A program made the position numbers and the translations under genes. The notes under the pieces are model-generated. The model ran no database searches, had not been told where the DNA came from, and saw only the letters and a program-made list of their open reading frames with translations. 39,042 bases of DNA, taken from Rhodospirillaceae bacterium CCH5-H10. GTDB lineage: Bacteria > Pseudomonadota > Alphaproteobacteria > Reyranellales > Reyranellaceae. Shown here piece by piece: positions 23,644-32,793 of this stretch. The first letter of the stretch is position 1; each line of letters opens with the position of its first letter. The stretch covers positions 1 through 39,042 of the forward strand of contig LSKJ01000261.1 in the NCBI GenBank assembly GCA_001557035.1. Direction: 5' to 3'.

Positions 23644-24756
23644 CTAAGCGGCCATTTCGGCCAACAGCGCCTCCCGGCGTCCGATGAAGTTGCGGCCGCG
23701 GTCGCCGGCCAGTGCGTCATCGATGAGACGCGCCCAGTCGCGGGCCGCGATGCCGTGCGCGGTGGCGTCCGGCGAGATGCCGAGTTTCTTCAGGAAGGTT
23801 TCCAGGCGCGCCGCGCCCGCCATCAGGTCGGTGCCGAAGATGCGGCGCAGCGAGGCGTCGCACGCCGCGTCGCAGCCGGCCACCGCGCGCATCACCATCG
23901 GCAGGCTGAAGGAGCAGGCGATGCCGTGCGGCACGCCGTGATGCAGGGTCAGGTGATAGGAAAGCGAATGGGCCAGCGCGGTGCGGGTGTTGGAGAAGGC
24001 GAGGCCCGCGAACAGGCTGGCGCGCGCCAGCCGCGTGCGCAGTGTCTCGTTCCTGAGGTCGTCGGCCAGCAGCGGCAGCGCCTCGATCACCTCGCGTGCC
24101 GCGACCTCGGCCAGTGAACTCGACACGGGGTTGGCATTGACGTTCCAGATGCTTTCCAGCGCGTGGCTGAGCGCGTCGAGGCCGGTGCTGATCGTGATGG
24201 CGCGCGGCAGGCCAAGCGTGAGGAGCGGATCGACCAGGGCGGCTTCGGGATAGAGGGTCTCGCGGGCCAGCGAGTACTTCTTCATCGCCGTCGTGTCCCA
24301 GACCGTGGCCCAGGAGGTGACTTCGCTGCCGGTGCCGGCCGTCGTCGGGATCGCGATGATCGGCGTACGGCCAAGCGCCTCGCCGTCCTTGCCGGTTTCG
24401 AGGTGGCGCCGCACCGTGTCGAAGTCGCCCTTGGCGGCGGCCAGGACCTTGGCGGCATCCATCACCGAGCCGCCGCCCAACGCCACGATCGCCTCGACGG
24501 GGCGAGTCGCACGAGCATAGGTGCGGCAGGACTCGGTGAGGCCGATGAAATCGGGATTGGGGCCGATGTTGCTCACCGTGACCGCAGGCGCGCCGGCCTG
24601 GGCAATGACGCGGCGCGTGAGGTCGGCGAAGACGCCGCCGCCATTGGCATCGTCATAGGTCACGAGGCAGTAGGGCCGGCCGGCCAGAACCTTGCCCAGC
24701 GTCTCGAAGACGCCGGCGCCGAACTTCACGTCGACCGGATTCCGATAGCGCCACAT
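23644..24756 (-). CDS. Iron-dependent alcohol dehydrogenase, phosphonate-associated type
   Basis: A 370-residue group III iron-containing alcohol dehydrogenase. The NAD-binding GGGSVMDAAK is at 94-103, and probable metal ligands are Asp194, His198 (TGLDALSHALES), His263 and His277 (HHGVPHG). The opening MWRYRNPVDVKFGAGVF and overall length resemble the alcohol dehydrogenases that travel with phosphonate loci, some of which act on phosphonoacetaldehyde. The ATG at 24756 is used; upstream in-frame sequence is the antisense of the regulator. It is first gene of the phnD-phnC-phnE unit, with 32 bases to phnD. Maleylacetate reductase activity is an alternative but less supported by context. Confidence 0.82.
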   Translation of the reverse strand: MWRYRNPVDVKFGAGVFETLGKVLAGRPYCLVTYDDANGGGVFADLTRRVIAQAGAPAVTVSNIGPNPDFIGLTESCRTYARATRPVEAIVALGGGSVMDAAKVLAAAKGDFDTVRRHLETGKDGEALGRTPIIAIPTTAGTGSEVTSWATVWDTTAMKKYSLARETLYPEAALVDPLLTLGLPRAITISTGLDALSHALESIWNVNANPVSSSLAEVAAREVIEALPLLADDLRNETLRTRLARASLFAGLAFSNTRTALAHSLSYHLTLHHGVPHGIACSFSLPMVMRAVAGCDAACDASLRRIFGTDLMAGAARLETFLKKLGISPDATAHGIAARDWARLIDDALAGDRGRNFIGRREALLAEMAA

Positions 24757-24846
24757 CCGCGCTTCACTCCCCTGGCTTTGCTGGCTTGGCCTTGTCGGCC
24801 TTTTGACAATCCTCCGGCCGGCTCTCACATTTATCCAATTCAAACA

Positions 24847-24867
24847 TTCTCGAACTGGCATTGAGAA
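24847..24867. promoter_or_regulatory. Candidate LysR operator in the divergent phosphonate promoter
   Basis: TTCTC and GAGAA flank 11 bases as an interrupted palindrome (with a further matched A/T pair inside), directly before the LysR start and within the 118-base gap to the alcohol dehydrogenase gene. LysR proteins usually bind such dyads in the shared promoter. A TTGACA at 24803-24808 could be the -35 of the lysR promoter, but its -10 is unclear. No experimental support. Confidence 0.4.
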
Positions 24868-24874
24868 AATCAAT

Positions 24875-25786
24875 ATGAGGCACACGCAGCTGCGGTCCTT
24901 CCATGCCGTGGCGCAGCGGCTGAGCTTCACCGCCGCCGCGCGCGAACTGGGCGTCAGCCAGCCGACCATCACCACGCAGGTGAAGTCGCTGGAGCAGGAG
25001 TTCGGCGTCGAGCTGTTCGTGCGCCGCGGCCGGCGCATCGAACTCACCGAGACCGGCAGCGGGCTGCTCGACATCACGCGCCGGCTGTTCGCCGACGAGA
25101 AGGAAGCCGCCGACTATCTCAACGAGACGCGCGGCCTGCGCACTGGTCATCTGCGCGTCGGCGCCGTCGGGCCCTATCACGTCACCGACATGCTGGCGGC
25201 GTTCAACGCGCGCCATCCCGGTCTCTATGTGTCGGTCACGGTGGGCAATTCACGCGACACGCTGCGCGACCTGCTGGACTACCGGACCGACGTGGCGGTG
25301 CTCGCGCATGTCGACCCCGATCCGCGCCTGGTCGCCATTCCCTACCGTCGTCACCGGGTGATCGCCTTCTGTCCCGTCGACCATCCCTTCGCGCAGCGGC
25401 GCTCCATTCGCGCGCGCGACATGGAAGGGCAGAGGCTGATCGTGCGCGAGGCCGGCTCGACGACGCGCCGCGCCTTCGACCAGGCGATGCGCGGGGCCCA
25501 TGTCCGGCCCCAGGTCGTGATGGAGATCGGCAGCCGCGAATCGATCCGCGAGGCCGTGGCCAAGGGGATCGGGATGGGCGTTGTGTCGGAGGCGGAGTTC
25601 ATCCCCGATCCACGAATCAAGCCGCTGCCGATCGCGGATGCCGAGATCTTCACCTACGCCCACGTCGTGCATGTGAAGGAGCGACAGAATGCGCGCCTCG
25701 TCCGCGCCTTCCTTCAGGTGCTGGCCGGGCTGCTGCCGGTCAGTTCGCCATCCAGCCGCCGTCGACCATCAGGTTCTCTCCGGTGA
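24875..25786 (+). CDS. LysR-family regulator, aminoethylphosphonate-associated type
   Basis: A 303-residue LysR-type transcription factor. The N-terminal winged helix MRHTQLRSFHAVAQRLSF and ARELGVSQPTITTQVKSLEQ is standard, and the effector domain contains TGHLRVGAVGPYHVTDMLAAF. EAGSTTRRAFDQAM and EIGSRESIREAVAKGIGMGVVSEAEF strongly recall LysR regulators of aminoethylphosphonate loci. The ATG at 24875 directly opens the DNA-binding domain. It is divergent from the alcohol dehydrogenase-phnDCE unit, which it probably activates in response to a phosphonate. Its last 47 bases overlap the tail of the convergent SDR gene; the C-terminus is Arg/Ser-rich there. Confidence 0.87.
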   Translation: MRHTQLRSFHAVAQRLSFTAAARELGVSQPTITTQVKSLEQEFGVELFVRRGRRIELTETGSGLLDITRRLFADEKEAADYLNETRGLRTGHLRVGAVGPYHVTDMLAAFNARHPGLYVSVTVGNSRDTLRDLLDYRTDVAVLAHVDPDPRLVAIPYRRHRVIAFCPVDHPFAQRRSIRARDMEGQRLIVREAGSTTRRAFDQAMRGAHVRPQVVMEIGSRESIREAVAKGIGMGVVSEAEFIPDPRIKPLPIADAEIFTYAHVVHVKERQNARLVRAFLQVLAGLLPVSSPSSRRRPSGSLR

Positions 25787-26498
25787 TGAAGGTCGCCTCG
25801 TCGGAGGCGAGGAAGAGAGCGGCATTGGCCACGTCCTCGGAACGGCCTAGGCGAGGCAGTGGCGTGCGGGCGTGTGAATAGTCGATCCAGCGCGGCTCGA
25901 TCGCGCGGCCGGTCTTGCCGGTGAGGATCTTGCCCGGCGCCACGGCGTTGCAGATGATGCTGTCGCGGCCGTAATCGGAGGCGATCTGCCGCGTCATGTA
26001 GACCACCGCCGACTTCGAGACGCCGTAGGAGAAATCCTCGGGCGAGGAGATCATGCCGTGCTGCGAGGAGATGTTGACGATGCGCCCGCGCGCCTCGTTG
26101 CGGATCTCCTGCGTCAGCATCCGGCGCACGGCGGCGCGGCACATCAGGAAGACGCCGGTGACGTTCACCTCCATCACCCGGTTCCATTCCTCGAGGCTGG
26201 TGTCGGTGAGCTTCTTCGCCGAGCGGATGGCAGCGTCGTTGACCACGATGTCCAGCCGCCCGGTCGGCAGGGCCGCCTGCCGCACGGCTTCCTCGACATC
26301 CTTCTCGTTCGAGACGTCGCCCTGGAAAAACGGGACGTTCAGAATCTTGTGCGTCGGCTCGCCGCCTTCGACGACCGCCTCGGTGATGTCCATCAGGAGG
26401 AGAGTCGCGCCCTCCGCCTGGAACTTCTTCGCAATCGCGCGGCCGATGCCCGAAGAGGCACCGGTGATGAGAGCGGTCTTGCCGGCGAGGCGGCCCAT
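25740..26498 (-). CDS. Short-chain dehydrogenase/reductase
   Basis: A 252-residue classical SDR using NAD(P). TGASSGIGR at 12-20 is the cofactor motif, an NDAAIRSAK segment replaces the usual NNAG, the catalytic Ser lies in IVNISSQHG, and Tyr/Lys in YGVSK. The C-terminus SFITGENLMVDGGW-like segment (TFITGENLMVDGGW) is typical. ATG at 26498, eight bases after the stop of the next SDR upstream. The 3' end overlaps the convergent LysR gene by 47 bases. It is the last gene of a CMD-SDR-SDR set. Substrate unknown. Confidence 0.87.
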   Translation of the reverse strand: MGRLAGKTALITGASSGIGRAIAKKFQAEGATLLLMDITEAVVEGGEPTHKILNVPFFQGDVSNEKDVEEAVRQAALPTGRLDIVVNDAAIRSAKKLTDTSLEEWNRVMEVNVTGVFLMCRAAVRRMLTQEIRNEARGRIVNISSQHGMISSPEDFSYGVSKSAVVYMTRQIASDYGRDSIICNAVAPGKILTGKTGRAIEPRWIDYSHARTPLPRLGRSEDVANAALFLASDEATFITGENLMVDGGWMAN

Positions 26499-26506
26499 GT
26501 CCGGTG

Positions 26507-27307
26507 TCAGCCTCGCCGCACGCTCGCCCCGCCGTCGACCGGCAGGGTGACGCCGGTGATGAAGCTCGCCTCGTCGGACGCGAGGAAGAGCGCGGCGTTG
26601 GCGACGTCCCAGCCGGTGCCCATCTTCTTGCGCAGCGGCACCTTGGAATCGCGCTCGGCCTCGACCTCGGCGCGGCTCTTCTTGAAGGTGCGGGCGCGCG
26701 TGTCGACGGCCATGGGCGTGTTCATCAGGCCGGGCAGGATCACGTTGGCGCGGATGCCGTACTGGGCATTCTGGTAGGCGAGCTGCTCGGTGAAGGACAC
26801 CATCGCCGACTTGGTCGCCTTGTAGGCCACGTAAGGATAGGTGGTGATCACCGCCATCGAGGAAATGTTGATGATCACGCCGCTCTGTTGGGCGCGCATG
26901 ATCGGGATCACGTGCTTGGCGGCGAAGATGCAGCTCTTGAGGTTGATCGCCGTACAACGATCGAAGGCCTCCTCGGTGATGTCGAGCAACTCCGCGTCCC
27001 CGCCCGACAGCGAGACGCCGACATTGTTGTGCAGGATGTCGATGCGGCCCCAGCGGGCATGCGCGTCGTCGACCATCGCCTTGAGGTCGGCGTTGCTGGT
27101 CACGTCGGCCTTGAAGGCAGCGGCGGTGCCCTGGTTGACGCCGATCATCTCGACGGTTTCCTTCGCCGAGTCGAGATTGTGGTCGACGCAGAGGACCTTG
27201 GCGCCCTCGCGCGCGAAGGTGAGCGCGGTGGCGCGGCCGTTGCCCATGCCTTCGCCGGGGCTCTGCCCGGCGCCGACGACGATGGCGACTCGATCTTTCA
27301 GGCGCAT
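26507..27307 (-). CDS. Short-chain dehydrogenase/reductase
   Basis: A 266-residue SDR. The cofactor loop is an extended version, VVGAGQSPGEGMGNGRATAL, shared with the SDR at 27972, so the two are close paralogues. Catalytic residues are Ser in IINISSMAV and Tyr/Lys in YKATK; the C-terminus is ASFITGVTLPVDGGASV. The ATG at 27307 lies one base after the stop of the carboxymuconolactone-decarboxylase-family gene, with GGGAG upstream, so it is almost certainly co-translated. It probably oxidises a hydroxy or reduces a keto intermediate in the same pathway as its neighbours. Confidence 0.88.
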   Translation of the reverse strand: MRLKDRVAIVVGAGQSPGEGMGNGRATALTFAREGAKVLCVDHNLDSAKETVEMIGVNQGTAAAFKADVTSNADLKAMVDDAHARWGRIDILHNNVGVSLSGGDAELLDITEEAFDRCTAINLKSCIFAAKHVIPIMRAQQSGVIINISSMAVITTYPYVAYKATKSAMVSFTEQLAYQNAQYGIRANVILPGLMNTPMAVDTRARTFKKSRAEVEAERDSKVPLRKKMGTGWDVANAALFLASDEASFITGVTLPVDGGASVRRG

Positions 27308-27308
27308 G

Positions 27309-27863
27309 TCATTTAACTCCCGGAATCGGGTACTGCTTGAGTACCTCTTTGTACTGCGGCTCGTTGTCGATCTGCATGGTGGCGAGCACGCGGACGACGG
27401 CGCAGTAGAAGGCGATGGTGAGCACCAGGTCGGTCATGTGCTCGTTCGAGAGATCCTTCTTGATCTCCGCGAAGGTGGCTTCGGACATCGCGAGGTCCTT
27501 CACCATCTCGCGGGCGCCCTTGAGGATCGCCTTGGCGAGCGGTTCGAGCTTGGAGGGCTTGCCCGCGGTCTCGGCCATCAGGCCCTGGATGTCCTCGTCG
27601 GTGACGCCGAATTCCTTGCCGATCTTCACGTGATGGGTGAATTCATACTCGGATTTCTCCAGCCAGCCGACCTGCAGGATGGCCAGTTCGCGCAGGCGGG
27701 GATCGAGCTTGCTCTTGAAGCGGATGTAGCCGCCCAGCCCGCTGAAGGCCCTCGCCATGTCGGGCGAGTTGACCAGCAGCTTGTGCAGGTTGGTGTTGCG
27801 CTTGAGCATGTCGCGATACTCGGGCGCGACCTGGTCGGGCTCGAGATAGGGCAGGCGGGCCAT
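27309..27863 (-). CDS. Carboxymuconolactone decarboxylase-family protein
   Basis: A 184-residue all-helical CMD-family protein. LRELAILQVGWLEKSEYEFTHH carries the family's E-x-x-HH motif (the YEW-x-x-H form), with no CxxC pair, so it is not an AhpD-type peroxidase. The second half FAEIKKDLSNEHMTDLVLTIAFYCAVVRVLATM is a typical CMD helix. The ATG at 27863 is preceded by AGGAGG. First gene of a tight three-gene set with two SDRs. In related catabolic clusters such proteins act on lactone or acyl intermediates, but many have unknown roles. Confidence 0.85.
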   Translation of the reverse strand: MARLPYLEPDQVAPEYRDMLKRNTNLHKLLVNSPDMARAFSGLGGYIRFKSKLDPRLRELAILQVGWLEKSEYEFTHHVKIGKEFGVTDEDIQGLMAETAGKPSKLEPLAKAILKGAREMVKDLAMSEATFAEIKKDLSNEHMTDLVLTIAFYCAVVRVLATMQIDNEPQYKEVLKQYPIPGVK

Positions 27864-27884
27864 TTTTTTGCTTTCCTCCTCATT

Positions 27885-27953
27885 GTCATCCCGAGCCCAA
27901 GGCGAGGGATCCTTGCTGTTGGCTTGAAGTTCCCTCGCTGCGCTCGGGATGAC
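27885..27953. repeat. Palindromic repeat between SDR and CMD-family genes
   Basis: GTCATCCCGAGC on the left mirrors GCTCGGGATGAC on the right, with an inner GGCGAGGGAT/TTCCCTCGCTG pairing. It is the same family as the repeats at 18213 and 29652. It ends about 18 bases after the upstream gene's stop and lies just before the next gene's ribosome site, so it may partly separate the two gene sets. Confidence 0.82.
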
Positions 27954-27971
27954 ACCTGCGGGTGATGGGTG

Positions 27972-28793
27972 TCAGTGATCTTGTGAATCGCGGGCCGGGC
28001 CCTGCAGGGTCACGCCGCCGTCGACGACGATGACCTGGCCGGTGATGTAGCAGGCATGGTTGCTTAGCAGGAAGCGCACGGTGTGGCCGACGTCCCAGCC
28101 GGTGCCCTCGGTCTTGAGGACGGACGCCTTGGCGCGCTGAGCGCGCGCGGCCTCGCTCATGCCGTTGCCACGGGCATAGACCATCGGCGTGTACATCGGG
28201 CCGGGGCAGATGCAGTTGACGCGGATATTGTCGCGGCCATGGTCGACGGCCATCGCCTGGGTGAGGCCGATCACGGCGGCCTTCGAGGTCGTGTAGGTCG
28301 TGAGGCCGCGCGGCCTGAGCGCGGAGATCGAAGAGATGTTCACGATCGAGCCGCCCTTGGCGGTCTTGATCATGGCCGGGATCGCGTGCTTGGAGAGCAG
28401 GAACATCGTCTCGACGTTCACCTGCATCACGCGGCGGAATTCCTCGGGCTTCTCCTCGACGACCGACCCGCGGCTGCCGATGCCGATGTTGTTGTCGAGG
28501 AAGTCGAGCCGGCCCCAGCGATCGACCGCGGCATCGACGAGCCGCTTGCATTCGGCTTCCTGCGTCATGTCGCCGGCATGGGCTGCGGCATGCTGGCCGC
28601 CCTCGGCCTTGATCATCTCGACCGTGCGCTCCGCGAGCTTCAGGTCTCGGTCGGCCACCAGAACGTGGGTACCGGCGCGCGCCAGCAGGATCGCCGCGGC
28701 ACGGCCGTTGCCGATGCCATCGCCCGCGGCGCCGCCGCCGGCAATGATCGCCACCTTGCCGGCCAGACCGGCATCGTCCTCTGGACCTTTCAC
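27972..28793 (-). CDS. Short-chain dehydrogenase/reductase
   Basis: A 273-residue SDR with the cofactor loop IIAGGGAAGDGIGNGRAAAI, closely like the SDR at 26507. Ser in IVNISSISAL and the YTTSK pair form the active site; CYITGQVIVVDGG closes the domain. GTG at 28793 is chosen because GAGGAGG lies five bases upstream and no in-frame ATG occurs near the fold start. A longer in-frame reading to 29051 is antisense-like junk through the SMP-30 gene. It follows the SMP-30 lactonase by ten bases and is likely part of the same unit. Confidence 0.86.
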   Translation of the reverse strand: MKGPEDDAGLAGKVAIIAGGGAAGDGIGNGRAAAILLARAGTHVLVADRDLKLAERTVEMIKAEGGQHAAAHAGDMTQEAECKRLVDAAVDRWGRLDFLDNNIGIGSRGSVVEEKPEEFRRVMQVNVETMFLLSKHAIPAMIKTAKGGSIVNISSISALRPRGLTTYTTSKAAVIGLTQAMAVDHGRDNIRVNCICPGPMYTPMVYARGNGMSEAARAQRAKASVLKTEGTGWDVGHTVRFLLSNHACYITGQVIVVDGGVTLQGPARDSQDH

Positions 28794-28803
28794 GCGTTCC
28801 TCC

Positions 28804-29643
28804 TCAGGGCAGGCCGGCGCCGGGCACGTCCACGCGCATCGTCTCGATGCGGCCGGCCTTCTTGTCGGCAATCGCCGGGCCGCTGCCGGTGTTGGTGATG
28901 ACGAAAAGCGTGCGGCGGTCCTTGCCACCCAGCATGCAGGCGTAGGCCGCGCGCTCGCCGAGGTCGAGCGCATGCGTGACCTTGCCGCCTTCGAGCACGC
29001 GGACCATCTGATGGGTAAAGGCGCCGGTGACCCAGATGCCGCCCTCGGCATCGAGGCAGATCCCGTCGGGATTGCAGGTCGGCGTCTCCGCCCAGACGCG
29101 GCGGTTGGACAGCGTGCCGTCGGCGGCGATGTCGAAGGCCGTCAGGCACTTGGCGAAGGTCTCGGCGACGATCATCGTCCTGCCGTCGGGCGTGATCACG
29201 GTGCCGTTGGGGAACATCAGACCGTCGGCCGCCGCATGGACGGAGCCGTCGGGATCGATGCGGGCCAGCACGGCCGGACGCGGGCTCTCGCCGGCGTGGC
29301 GGTCGAATCCGAAATTGCCGACATAGGCGCGGCCCCTGGCATCGACGATCATGTCGTTGCACAGGCCGGTCGCGATCGAGCCCAGTTCGGCTTCGACGGT
29401 GAGCTTGCCGCCCGCGAAGCGCATCAGCCGGCGGTCGGTCATGCTCACGATCAGCATCGTGCCGTCGGGCCGCCAGCCCAGGCCGGACGGCTGGCCGGGC
29501 ACTTCGACGATCGTCTCGGTCCGGCCGCTCTCGTCGACGGTCCGCACCTGATGTACGTAGAAGTCCGAGAAATAGAGCCGGTCGTCCCGCCAGCGCGGGC
29601 CCTCACCGAAAGAGAGTCCGTCGAGCAGCGGTTCGAGTTTCAT
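28804..29643 (-). CDS. SMP-30/gluconolactonase/LRE-family lactonase
   Basis: A 279-residue six-bladed beta-propeller hydrolase of the SMP-30 family, opening sugar or other lactones with a divalent metal. Glu14 in SFGEGPRW, Asn96 in GLCNDMIVD, Asn146 in FPNGTVITPDG and Asp193 in NPDGICLDAEGG match the metal-site pattern. The ATG at 29643 has no good ribosome site: the upstream bases belong to a perfect 48-base palindrome starting nine bases away. Downstream SDR follows after ten bases. A lactone intermediate in a catabolic pathway is the likely substrate. Confidence 0.88.
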   Translation of the reverse strand: MKLEPLLDGLSFGEGPRWRDDRLYFSDFYVHQVRTVDESGRTETIVEVPGQPSGLGWRPDGTMLIVSMTDRRLMRFAGGKLTVEAELGSIATGLCNDMIVDARGRAYVGNFGFDRHAGESPRPAVLARIDPDGSVHAAADGLMFPNGTVITPDGRTMIVAETFAKCLTAFDIAADGTLSNRRVWAETPTCNPDGICLDAEGGIWVTGAFTHQMVRVLEGGKVTHALDLGERAAYACMLGGKDRRTLFVITNTGSGPAIADKKAGRIETMRVDVPGAGLP

Positions 29644-29651
29644 GGCTACAT

Positions 29652-29699
29652 TGTCATCCTGAGCGAAGCGAAGGATCCTTCGCTTCGCTCAGGATGACA
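29652..29699. repeat. Perfect 48-bp palindrome upstream of the SMP-30 gene
   Basis: The arms read TGTCATCCTGAGCGAAGCG followed by AAGGA and its exact complement, meeting at GGATCC in the centre (29673-29678); all 24 pairs match with no loop. It lies eight bases before the SMP-30 start codon and 17 bases after the preceding gene's stop. The only AGGA near the start codon is inside one arm, so folding could hide the ribosome site. Confidence 0.9.
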
Positions 29700-29716
29700 C
29701 CCTTCCCTTGAATTGG

Positions 29717-30598
29717 TCATTGGCGATCCCACTCGATCCTGAAGGAGTTGCCCTCTGGCTTCACATAGCCGGCATTGGCGCCGGGGAAGTGGGCGGGGCA
29801 GAGCAGGGCGTTGCTCACGACGCAGTCCTCGAGGAGCTTGCGGCGCGAGACGGCGGACATGGCCTGGTCCCAGCAGAACTGGCTCGACCAGTCGGGATGA
29901 TAGACCTGGATCGGGTGATGCATGATGTCGCCCGAGAAGCAGGCCTGCTTTCCCTGATCCTTGAGATTGATGGCGATCGAGCCCGGCGTGTGGCCGGGAT
30001 AGTCCTTGATGGTGAGCAGCGGGTCGGGCTGGTGATCCTTGTCGATCATCACCGCCTTGCCGGCCTCGACAATGGGCAGCACCGAATCGTCGAACGAGCC
30101 GTCGTTCACCTTGCCCTCCCCCTGAGCCTTGCGCTCGCTCTCCCAGTGCGCGTACTCGCGCTTGGCGAACAGGTACTTCGCGTTTGGAAAGGTCGGCACC
30201 CAGCGGCCGTTCTCCAGCTTGGTGTTCCAGCCGACATGATCGACGTGCAGATGCGTGCACATCACGAAGTCGACCGACTCCGCGGGACAGCCGCAAGCCT
30301 TCAGCCTGTCGAGGAACGGCGTGTCGAGATTGTTCCAGCCGGCATTGTGGCGCTGCTTGTGATTGCCGAGGCAGGTGTCGATCAGGATCGTGTGCCGGGG
30401 CGTCTTCACGATCCAGGTGTGGACCGAGCCGATCAGCCGGTCGCTGCCGTCCTGCACATGCTCCGGCACCATCCAGCTTTTCTGGGCGTCGAAGGCTTCC
30501 TGGTCGAACTTCGGGAACATGCGGCCGGGCTTGAAGCCCGGGCCGCAGATTTCCTCGACCTTTTCGATGGTGGCTCCGCCCAGCTTTCGCACGGTCAT
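29717..30598 (-). CDS. Metallo-beta-lactamase-fold hydrolase
   Basis: A 293-residue MBL-fold zinc hydrolase. THLHVDHVGW holds the HxHxDH motif (His116, His118, Asp120, His121), followed by GHTPGSIAI, FSGDIMHHP and LLCPAHFPG, the later zinc ligands. The arrangement resembles AiiA-like lactonases and related MBL proteins, with no signal peptide, so it is cytosolic. It lies 27 bases after the class III alcohol dehydrogenase and may be co-transcribed. Lactone or thioester hydrolysis is plausible; quorum quenching is possible but not shown. Confidence 0.86.
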   Translation of the reverse strand: MTVRKLGGATIEKVEEICGPGFKPGRMFPKFDQEAFDAQKSWMVPEHVQDGSDRLIGSVHTWIVKTPRHTILIDTCLGNHKQRHNAGWNNLDTPFLDRLKACGCPAESVDFVMCTHLHVDHVGWNTKLENGRWVPTFPNAKYLFAKREYAHWESERKAQGEGKVNDGSFDDSVLPIVEAGKAVMIDKDHQPDPLLTIKDYPGHTPGSIAINLKDQGKQACFSGDIMHHPIQVYHPDWSSQFCWDQAMSAVSRRKLLEDCVVSNALLCPAHFPGANAGYVKPEGNSFRIEWDRQ

Positions 30599-30625
30599 GG
30601 CGTGGCTTCCTTCAGGGATTGAGGG

Positions 30626-31738
<1,113 letters not shown>

Positions 31739-31809
31739 GCGATGACCCCCCTCAAATCTCTGGACGTGAAACCTAGAGCAGGGGGCTGCCCACCGTCTAT
31801 GCTTCACGT

Positions 31810-32790
31810 CTACGCTGCGGCGCGGCTGGCGAGCGTGCGCGCCATTTCCGACTTCGCCTCGCGATACTGGGCGACGAGGCGCCGGACGAGGTCGGCAGCG
31901 GCCGGCACGTCTTCGATGTTCCCGACGCCGTGGCCGGCTGTGTAGATGTCCTTCCAGCGCTTCTTGTTCTCCTGCGCGCCGACGATCTTGCCGGGCAGGG
32001 TGGTGCGCAGCACGTCGAGGTCGATCCCGGCCGCGAGCAGGCTCGGCGTCAGCCAGTTGGCCGGCGCGCCGTCGACCGAGGCCGTCAGGAAAACATCCGT
32101 GGCGCGCGTGGCGAGGATCATGTCCTTGTGCGCCTGTACCGCCATCGCTTCCTGGGTCGCGATGAAGCGCGTGCCGATATAGGCGAGGTCGGCGCCCATC
32201 GCCTCAGCGGCGAACACGTCGCGGCCCGTTGTCTGGCCGCCGGCCAGCACGACGGCGAAGCCGTCGCCGAGCTGTCGCACTTCGTTCATCAGCGCAAAGG
32301 GATTGATCGTGCCGGTATGGCCGCCGGCGCCGCCCGCCACGGCGATCACGCCGTCGACGCCGGCTTCCAGCGCCTTTTCGGCATGTCGCCGGTTGGCGAT
32401 GTCGTGCAGCGCGACGGCGCCCCAGCCATGGATGCGCTTGATCGCATCGCCCGGTGCGCCCTTCGAGGTGAGCACGACCGGCACCTTGTATTTCTCGACC
32501 AGTTCGAGATCGCCCTGGTAACGCGGGTTCGAGGCATGGACGACGAGGTTCACCGCCCAGGGCGCCGGCTTCCTGCCGGCATCCTCGAGGCGCTTCATGC
32601 CCTCGACCATCTCATCGAGCCAGGCCTGGAATTCCTCGCGGCTGCGCGTGCCGTGGGCCGGGAAGCTGCCCATCAGCCCCTCACCGCAGCAGGCGAGCGT
32701 GAGCGCCGGATTGGAGACCAGGAACATCGGCGCGGCGATGGCGGGGATCGCCATGCGCTCCATCAACTTGTGCACTTCGGCGCGCGGCAT
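31810..32790 (-). CDS. Nitronate monooxygenase-family flavoprotein
   Basis: A 326-residue FMN TIM-barrel of the nitronate monooxygenase/2-nitropropane dioxygenase family. PAIAAPMFLVSNPAL near residue 17, the VNLVVHASNPRY strand, VAVAGGAGGHTG-type loop (IAVAGGAGGHTGTINP) and FAVVLAGGQTTGRDV are diagnostic, followed by AYIGTRFIAT. ATG at 32790, three bases after the tandem CoA-transferase stop, so translation is coupled. It may also be an enoyl reductase relative, since this fold overlaps FabK. Role in this cluster unknown. Confidence 0.87.
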   Translation of the reverse strand: MPRAEVHKLMERMAIPAIAAPMFLVSNPALTLACCGEGLMGSFPAHGTRSREEFQAWLDEMVEGMKRLEDAGRKPAPWAVNLVVHASNPRYQGDLELVEKYKVPVVLTSKGAPGDAIKRIHGWGAVALHDIANRRHAEKALEAGVDGVIAVAGGAGGHTGTINPFALMNEVRQLGDGFAVVLAGGQTTGRDVFAAEAMGADLAYIGTRFIATQEAMAVQAHKDMILATRATDVFLTASVDGAPANWLTPSLLAAGIDLDVLRTTLPGKIVGAQENKKRWKDIYTAGHGVGNIEDVPAAADLVRRLVAQYREAKSEMARTLASRAAA

Positions 32791-32793
32791 GGT

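Noticed and set aside
27863..27869. T-run next to the CMD-family start as a terminator
   Set aside because: No stem precedes it on the plus strand, and it lies in the spacer between ribosome site and start codon of the minus-strand gene.
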